Below are positions 7,170 through 11,052 of a stretch of DNA of 11,052 nt, one piece after another. The DNA is taken from contig JAIVHQ010000019.1 in assembly GCA_020200995.1 (NCBI GenBank), positions 1-11,052 on the forward strand. Reading direction: 5' to 3'. Origin of the DNA: Flavobacteriales bacterium. Lineage in GTDB: Bacteria > Bacteroidota > Bacteroidia > Flavobacteriales_D > Cryomorphaceae. A program made the translations under genes and the position numbers. The notes below the pieces were generated by a model. That model made no database searches and was not told the origin of the DNA. It worked only from the letters and a program-made list of their open reading frames with translations. The stretch's first letter is position 1. The number at the start of each line of letters is the position of its first letter.

Positions 7170-8432
7170 TTACTGCCCTCTGATGATGTCGACCGGGTCG
7201 ATTGCACGCGCTTTCCGTGAAGGCAAATAGCCCGCCAGGAAAGTGGATACCAGGGCGAAAATGATGCCGCCGATGTAGTAGGCCGAATCGAAATTTACAG
7301 GAAATGTTTTAATCGTAGGCAGGGCTTCGGTCTCGAAGGGGGTATTGTCAATGAGCACTGAGAAGCCGTAGCCAAATACGAGTCCGAGAAGCCCGCCGCA
7401 AAGTCCGATGATCAGCGCCTGACTGATGAAGATGAGTTGTACATCGGCCCCGGAAAACCCAATGGCCTTGAGGATGGCTATGTCGTTCATCTTTTCGTAA
7501 ATGAGCATGTTGAGGATGTTGTAAATGCCAAAACCCGCAACAATAAGCAATGTGATGGACACGGCATAGGTGATGAGATTGCGGATATCTGAGCCCGTTT
7601 CGAACTGGGCGTTGGCTGTATTGATGTCCACGGCAGTCAATTTATGTTGACGGCTTATTTCTTCCGACATGGGTACTGAAAGCGCGATGTCATGAAGTTT
7701 TACATTGATGTCCGAAATATAGTTGGAACCGGCGCCGAGCATTTGCTGCACCTTTTTGAGGTTTACGTAGCTTTGAACGTTGTCCACGTCGGCGAGGCCA
7801 CTTTGAAAAATGCCCACGATTTTTAGTGGAAACAGGCCTCCGCTCACGGTGCTGATCTGCACTTTGTCGCCCACTGATAGCGACATCTTGCGGGCTATAC
7901 CCGAACCGAGCAGGATGCCGTTGGCAGACTTTATCAAGGCCTGCGGGCTGCCTTCTACAATGTAGTCATCAAAATTAAAAAGCTGCACTTCGTCCATGAC
8001 ATCAATGCCTGTCACCATGCCGTTGAGTTCGATTGAGCCAGCCATGTAAAACACTTGGGCGGTAGCTTGCGGGGTAAGCCCAAGCACGCGCGAATCCTGC
8101 TTTAGCTGAGCGATCAGTGGCAGGGCATTGTGTATTCGGGCTTGCATCTGTTTGGGCTTTACAGATTTTACCACGTTGAATGCATCTTGAAAGCGATCCG
8201 AAAGGTCAATGGGCTGTATCTCGCTCGGCTTTATTTCATTGTAGATGTGAATGTGAGGTGTGCGGTTGAGTATAAGTCCGTCAAGCAGCCCGTTAAGCCC
8301 CGTCATAAAACCCATAAGGATGATGAAAGCCCCGATACCAAAGGTCACCCCGAGTGCCGCAATCGAAGTCTGCTTAATTCGACTCAGCAGATGGGTGCGC
8401 GTGATGTCGAGTATGACACGTATGGCTTGCAT
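7170..8432 (-). CDS. ABC transporter permease, FtsX/LolC/MacB/DevC family
   Basis: A 420-residue inner-membrane permease with the four-helix FtsX/MacB layout: TM1 at about 23-47, a large periplasmic domain at about 50-283, then TM2 (285-310), TM3 (335-360) and TM4 (385-405). The cytoplasmic loop EKMNDIAILKAIGFSGADV (313-331) and the tail LPSRKARAIDPVDIIRG (403-419) are FtsX-domain hallmarks that contact the ATPase. Members work as dimers that use ATP to drive movements of the periplasmic domain (mechanotransmission) rather than passing substrate through a channel. It lacks a fused ATPase, unlike MacB, and is closer in layout to DevC or LolC. It starts 4 bases after the adaptor stop and ends 3 bases before the ATPase start, a tight three-gene operon. 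The adaptor neighbour favours tripartite export over lipoprotein release (Lol). Confidence 0.93.
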   Translation of the reverse strand: MQAIRVILDITRTHLLSRIKQTSIAALGVTFGIGAFIILMGFMTGLNGLLDGLILNRTPHIHIYNEIKPSEIQPIDLSDRFQDAFNVVKSVKPKQMQARIHNALPLIAQLKQDSRVLGLTPQATAQVFYMAGSIELNGMVTGIDVMDEVQLFNFDDYIVEGSPQALIKSANGILLGSGIARKMSLSVGDKVQISTVSGGLFPLKIVGIFQSGLADVDNVQSYVNLKKVQQMLGAGSNYISDINVKLHDIALSVPMSEEISRQHKLTAVDINTANAQFETGSDIRNLITYAVSITLLIVAGFGIYNILNMLIYEKMNDIAILKAIGFSGADVQLIFISQALIIGLCGGLLGLVFGYGFSVLIDNTPFETEALPTIKTFPVNFDSAYYIGGIIFALVSTFLAGYLPSRKARAIDPVDIIRGQ

Positions 8433-8436
8433 CCTA

Positions 8437-9534
8437 CTATGGTTTTAAAATGTGCGTGGATGAATCTATGCCTGAAGTGATTTCCACGCGATCGAGATTG
8501 CGCATGCCCGTATGCACGTCAATTTCCTGATCTTTGGTTTTCACTTTGGAGCCTTCCATGAGGTACTCGAGGGGAATGGTGAGTGCTTTGTCTTTTTGTT
8601 TCAACACAATGTTGGCTTCACCCGCGAGCCCTGCATAGAGCACAGGCGGAGCTTCTGTAAAAACGGCTTCTACTTTAAAAGTCTGCGTTCGTTCGTCTTT
8701 GGTGGGGTAGATGCGCGTAATCTTTGCTTCAAAAACCTGATCGGGATAGGCATCAAGGGAAATCAAAACCAACTGATCCTCTGAAATTCGGACCACATCG
8801 ACCTCATCAACTGCAAGTTCTATGATGAAGTTCCTGATGTGGCCTATGAGGCCCAGTGACTGCTGTTGAAGAATCAACTCCCCTTGATTTTTGAACAGGC
8901 TGTACACCTTGCCGTCCATTCTTGATTGTATGATATGGTCCTGCAGGCTCGTTTCGGCTTGCTTGAGGATGTTTTTGGACTGTTCGTAATTGTTTTTGAG
9001 TTCGATATCTGTTTGTTTGTATTTCTTACGGATCAGGTCAAGGTTGGCTTTAGACAGGTCGTATTTGAGTTGAAAATTTTCAAATTCAGAGAGGGAGCCA
9101 ATGTCTTGTTCCCGGAGCCTTTTTTGCCGGACGAAATTGAGCGAATCAATTTGAAGCTGTTTTTTCGCTGTTTCTATTTCCTTTTCCAAACTGGCGAGGA
9201 TGGTGGACTTGCCTCTAAAATTCTCGCGCGCGAGCTCCACGCGCAATGCTGCATTCTCGCGGCTGATTTCGGGGAGCTCGGAGGTGATTTTGGCGATGAC
9301 CTGACCTCTCGATACAGTATCGCCTTCTTCAACAAAAAGCGTATCGAGAATGCCCGGAACTGAAGCAAACACCTGATAACCATCTTTGGGCATCACCACC
9401 ACTGATGCATAGACCGATTCGGTCATCGAGCCGAGTGTGGGCTTGATGGTGGAAACTTTTTCATTGCAGCCCTGAAGTAAAAATACTGCTGCCGCAGTGG
9501 CCATAAGCAGCAAAAAAATGGCAGTTGTTCTCAT
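8437..9534 (-). CDS. Periplasmic membrane-fusion adaptor lipoprotein (HlyD/MacA/DevB type)
   Basis: A 365-residue adaptor that would bridge the permease to an outer-membrane TolC-like channel. Residues 1-23 are a lipoprotein signal with lipobox LQGC, Cys23 being lipidated. The first lipoyl half is at about 54-86 (FASVPGILDTLFVEEGDTV). A long charged coiled-coil hairpin spans about 91-197, and the second lipoyl half about 200-230 (MDGKVYSLFKNQGEL). The beta-barrel is at about 235-312 (ELAVDEVDVVRI, YAGLAGEANIVL) and the membrane-proximal domain follows to the end. The frame is open up to an ATG at 9657, but I prefer the ATG at 9532-9534 because it begins the signal sequence and a promoter-like box at 9624-9631 lies between them. 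An ATG at 9543 (MVKM) is also possible. It is the first gene of the operon, 4 bases before the permease. No TolC gene is in the window. Confidence 0.92.
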   Translation of the reverse strand: MRTTAIFLLLMATAAAVFLLQGCNEKVSTIKPTLGSMTESVYASVVVMPKDGYQVFASVPGILDTLFVEEGDTVSRGQVIAKITSELPEISRENAALRVELARENFRGKSTILASLEKEIETAKKQLQIDSLNFVRQKRLREQDIGSLSEFENFQLKYDLSKANLDLIRKKYKQTDIELKNNYEQSKNILKQAETSLQDHIIQSRMDGKVYSLFKNQGELILQQQSLGLIGHIRNFIIELAVDEVDVVRISEDQLVLISLDAYPDQVFEAKITRIYPTKDERTQTFKVEAVFTEAPPVLYAGLAGEANIVLKQKDKALTIPLEYLMEGSKVKTKDQEIDVHTGMRNLDRVEITSGIDSSTHILKP

Positions 9535-9774
9535 TTTTACCATTCGCGTCAGGGAGTTTGATAGGCTAATTGACGATGACCTACCGGTTCCATTGGTTGA
9601 GTCAGGGTGACACATGAATACAACAAATTTAATGGGATATTTGAGTATTAATGGCATCGCATACGGGTAATTTAAGCCCGGAAGGTCGGGTCGAATCGAT
9701 CGGGGTCAGATTTAAGCCATTTACTGCGGCGTGTCAGAGTCGGGAGTCACCTCCGGCTTCGCAACCATCGGGAC
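9535..9774. other. Gene-free upstream region of the exporter operon
   Basis: Together with the terminator to its right this makes about 315 bases without a gene. It holds the probable operon promoter at 9624-9631. It also contains TTTAAGCC twice in direct orientation exactly 40 bases apart (9671-9678 and 9711-9718), with C/G-rich, CGAT-containing sequence between them, and a small GGAG/CTCC hairpin near 9744-9755. No small gene or RNA gene is evident. Confidence 0.4.
9624..9631 (-). promoter_or_regulatory. Possible -7 promoter box for the exporter operon
   Basis: On the minus strand these bases read TAAATTTG, an exact match to the Bacteroidota -7 consensus TAnnTTTG. No TTG or TTTG is seen at the expected -33 distance, so it is a half match. 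It would give a leader of roughly 80 bases before the ATG at 9534, and it lies inside the longest possible reading frame, arguing against the start at 9657. Confidence 0.35.
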
Positions 9775-9812
9775 AAAAAAAAACGATCGCACCCGTAAAG
9801 AGTGCGATCGTT
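9775..9812 (-). terminator. Rho-independent terminator of the broken T9SS paralogue
   Basis: A perfect 11-bp stem, AACGATCGCAC (9782-9792) with GTGCGATCGTT (9802-9812), and a 9-base loop. Read on the minus strand, the stem runs into nine T residues (complement of 9775-9783), the classic intrinsic terminator form. It lies about 39 bases after the original stop codon of the paralogue at 9851, so it was built to end that transcript. On the plus strand the hairpin is followed by a T-poor sequence, so termination there is doubtful. Confidence 0.85.
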
Positions 9813-9850
9813 GTATTATAAAAAAGCTCAGTCCTAAAGTTTCCAAGCGG

Positions 9851-10000
9851 TCAACGCTTCACAAACTTCTGCGCTGTGGATGTGCCATCAATTTGTAAAA
9901 GGTACATCCCCGAGGCCAGCCCCGACACGTCGATGCTGTTGGCTGAAAGGACGCCGCCCACCACTGCTGCTCCGCTGAGGCTCACGATGCGGTAAGGCAT
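9851..10000 (-). pseudogene. Severed out-of-frame T9SS sorting-domain remnant
   Basis: From the ATG at 9998-10000 to the TGA at 9851-9853 there is an intact 49-codon frame (MPYRIVSLSG ... AQKFVKR). It aligns without gaps to the last 49 residues of the protein at 19-1008, differing at only six positions. It is the natural C-terminus of the gene just upstream (9982-10731), but a net loss of about 103 bases relative to the paralogue puts it in another frame. It has no stop or frame damage of its own, so the break looks recent. Whether it is translated is unknown; coupled re-initiation at the internal ATG would give only a short peptide without a signal. Confidence 0.8.
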
Positions 10001-10731
10001 AAAAGGCGGTAAACCTGACCCTCGGCAGGGGTACTGTTCAAGCCGCCAATGCCGTCTTCGTACAAATCATCGAAAAAGTCATAAATATTATCAATGCCCG
10101 AGAGCTGAGGGCTGGCAGGATCTCCGATGAGTTGTGCGCCAAAATCAACATTGCCGTTATTGCCGTCGAAGCCCCCCGCAAAATATATTGGGGGTCCTGA
10201 AAGCCCCTCGTAGGCCACTAAAGGAGTTGTAACATTGCTCGGTCCGAAACGAAATTCAACGGCGCTACCAAGTTCATAAAACCACATTTGAAAATTGACG
10301 CGGTTTTCTGCAGTTCCCCCACCGAACACTTCTGCGTAAAATCCAACATCCTTGTATTGGATTTTTAGGATGCGGTTGCCCGGATTGCCCTCGGTGACCC
10401 AGGAAATGGTCGACGGCGCACCGGGATTATCGGCTTCTGCGGAAGAAATCACATCGCCGCCGTAGCTGATAAAGTCAATTCCATTGGCCGAAATGGTGCC
10501 CCACTCTGCGCCGTATCCGATTTGTATAAGATTCGTTACTTCATTCTGACCGAAGACGAAGTTGAATTCCATCGGAATGTCAATTTCGGGGTCGTCCCAG
10601 TCTGCTTCACCCCACGATTCGCCACCGGTTATTTCGACGTAGTTGGCGGTGAAATGGGTGAGCTGATAGTCGCCCTGCGCATTGAGCACAGTGCAGATCA
10701 AAAATGCATGCAAGAGGAAAAGTGATTTCAT
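9982..10731 (-). CDS. Truncated secreted paralogue that has lost its T9SS sorting domain by frameshift
   Basis: A 249-residue exported protein, a close paralogue of the one at 19-1008 and alignable to it without gaps over the first 225 or so residues. It has a signal peptide (1-19, cleavage LNA/Q) and the same motifs: GAEWG (74-78), ILKIQYKD (121-128), NFQMWFYE (146-153) and RFGPSN (161-166). After TPAEGQVYRL (234-243) the paralogue continues for 86 more residues, but here the frame gives only six unrelated residues and stops. Between the shared Leu and the MPYR motif there are 2 bases instead of 105, a deletion of about 103 that is not a multiple of three. The product should reach the periplasm but cannot use T9SS. 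It is probably a pseudogene, unless the deletion is an assembly error. Function of the family is unknown. Confidence 0.8.
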   Translation of the reverse strand: MKSLFLLHAFLICTVLNAQGDYQLTHFTANYVEITGGESWGEADWDDPEIDIPMEFNFVFGQNEVTNLIQIGYGAEWGTISANGIDFISYGGDVISSAEADNPGAPSTISWVTEGNPGNRILKIQYKDVGFYAEVFGGGTAENRVNFQMWFYELGSAVEFRFGPSNVTTPLVAYEGLSGPPIYFAGGFDGNNGNVDFGAQLIGDPASPQLSGIDNIYDFFDDLYEDGIGGLNSTPAEGQVYRLLCLTAS

Positions 10732-10800
10732 AAGTGTTGGTTTTAGTTTCGGTTAAAGATGCACAGTTTTTCGATTGCTTGTATGCCGTGTAAATTTGAA

Positions 10801-10912
10801 TTTATGAACAAAGAAACGGTCATTATTGTCAACATCTGCAGAGACATTCATGGGCGCGGGATGGCTTTAAACCTGAGTTCGATTCTTATTCGGGAGTTCA
10901 GATGTTCATAAA
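10801..10912. repeat. Nested, competing inverted repeats
   Basis: TTTATGAACA (10801-10810) is a perfect 10-base inverted match to TGTTCATAAA (10903-10912), 92 bases apart. AACATCTG (10831-10838) is a perfect inverted match to CAGATGTT (10899-10906). The right arms overlap by the bases TGTT, so the two pairings exclude each other in a folded strand. The sequence is direct; any function is inference. Confidence 0.45.
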
Positions 10913-10960
10913 CAACCGCAAGACAACTTAGCGAGGCACGAGCGATCTCATGAGCACCGC

Positions 10961-11015
10961 TGAAAATATACTGATGCGAATAACGCGTATTTTCAATGCT
11001 TTAGCGGGCTAAAGC
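10961..11015. repeat. Two adjacent hairpins, REP-like palindrome
   Basis: TGAAAATA (10961-10968) pairs with TATTTTCA (10988-10995), an 8-bp stem with a 19-base loop. Directly beside it, GCTTTAGC (10998-11005) and GCTAAAGC (11008-11015) form an 8-bp near-perfect palindrome around GG. Paired compact palindromes between genes resemble REP/BIME-type intergenic repeats, but copy number cannot be seen in one window. Confidence 0.45.
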
Positions 11016-11052
11016 GCGAAAATGCAACGCAGGATGGCGGTTGTTTGTGGAC

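Larger units (their letters stand above)
10732..11052. other. Gene-free right edge with inverted repeats
   Basis: I see no gene in this stretch. The first hundred bases should hold the promoter and leader of the broken paralogue, though no good TAnnTTTG box with a proper -33 partner was found. The remainder contains the inverted repeats listed separately (10801-10912 and 10961-11015). The window ends here, so a gene or element beginning to the right cannot be excluded. Confidence 0.4.

Noticed and set aside
8926..9363. Plus-strand open frame inside the adaptor gene
   Set aside because: The hydrophobic, Phe-rich product is the antisense of the charged Lys/Glu-rich coiled-coil coding sequence.
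9535..9657. Longer adaptor start at 9657
   Set aside because: It would bury the lipoprotein signal about 40 residues in and overlap a promoter-like box.
10871..10895. Possible tRNA T-arm (GAGTTCGATTC)
   Set aside because: The flanking bases do not form a T-stem and no acceptor, D or anticodon arms are found nearby.
1..11052. CRISPR array, transposase or phage genes
   Set aside because: No regularly spaced repeats and no recognisable transposase, integrase or phage structural proteins were found on either strand.

Overview
The window looks like chromosomal DNA of a Bacteroidota bacterium; class and genus cannot be told from it. The main reasons are several exported proteins with N-terminal signal peptides and C-terminal modules resembling type A sorting domains of the type IX secretion system (T9SS), starts without a Shine-Dalgarno sequence, and one good Bacteroidota-type promoter (TTTG, 18 nt, TAnnTTT-like) before the deacetylase gene.

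Layout, left to right. A minus-strand secreted protein of unknown function (19-1008) diverges from a plus-strand secreted subtilisin-like protease (1225-2937). A plus-strand cytoplasmic histone-deacetylase-family hydrolase follows (3047-4012). It converges on two minus-strand T9SS cargo genes, one of unknown function (4050-4925) and one with a LamG-like lectin fold (5189-6139). After a gene-free stretch (6140-6488) comes a compact minus-strand three-gene operon (9534 down to 6489): lipoprotein membrane-fusion adaptor, FtsX-type permease, ABC ATPase. The last gene (9982-10731, minus) is a close paralogue of the first. It has lost about 103 bp, which puts its sorting domain, still readable at 9851-10000, out of frame. 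A strong minus-strand intrinsic terminator follows it (9775-9812). The right edge (10732-11052) has no gene but holds several inverted repeats.

How the genes work together. Five genes are, or were, T9SS cargo: one protease, one lectin-like protein and three of unknown function, so the region mainly supplies the cell surface and medium. The ABC operon has the order of DevBCA/MacAB-like tripartite exporters and would need an outer-membrane TolC partner encoded elsewhere. The deacetylase has no visible functional link to its neighbours.

I do not see a convincing new multi-gene system. The points most worth a second look are the severed sorting domain, the direct-repeat paralogue pair spanning most of the window, the tandem peptide motif in the protease N-terminus, and the inverted-repeat cluster at the right edge.
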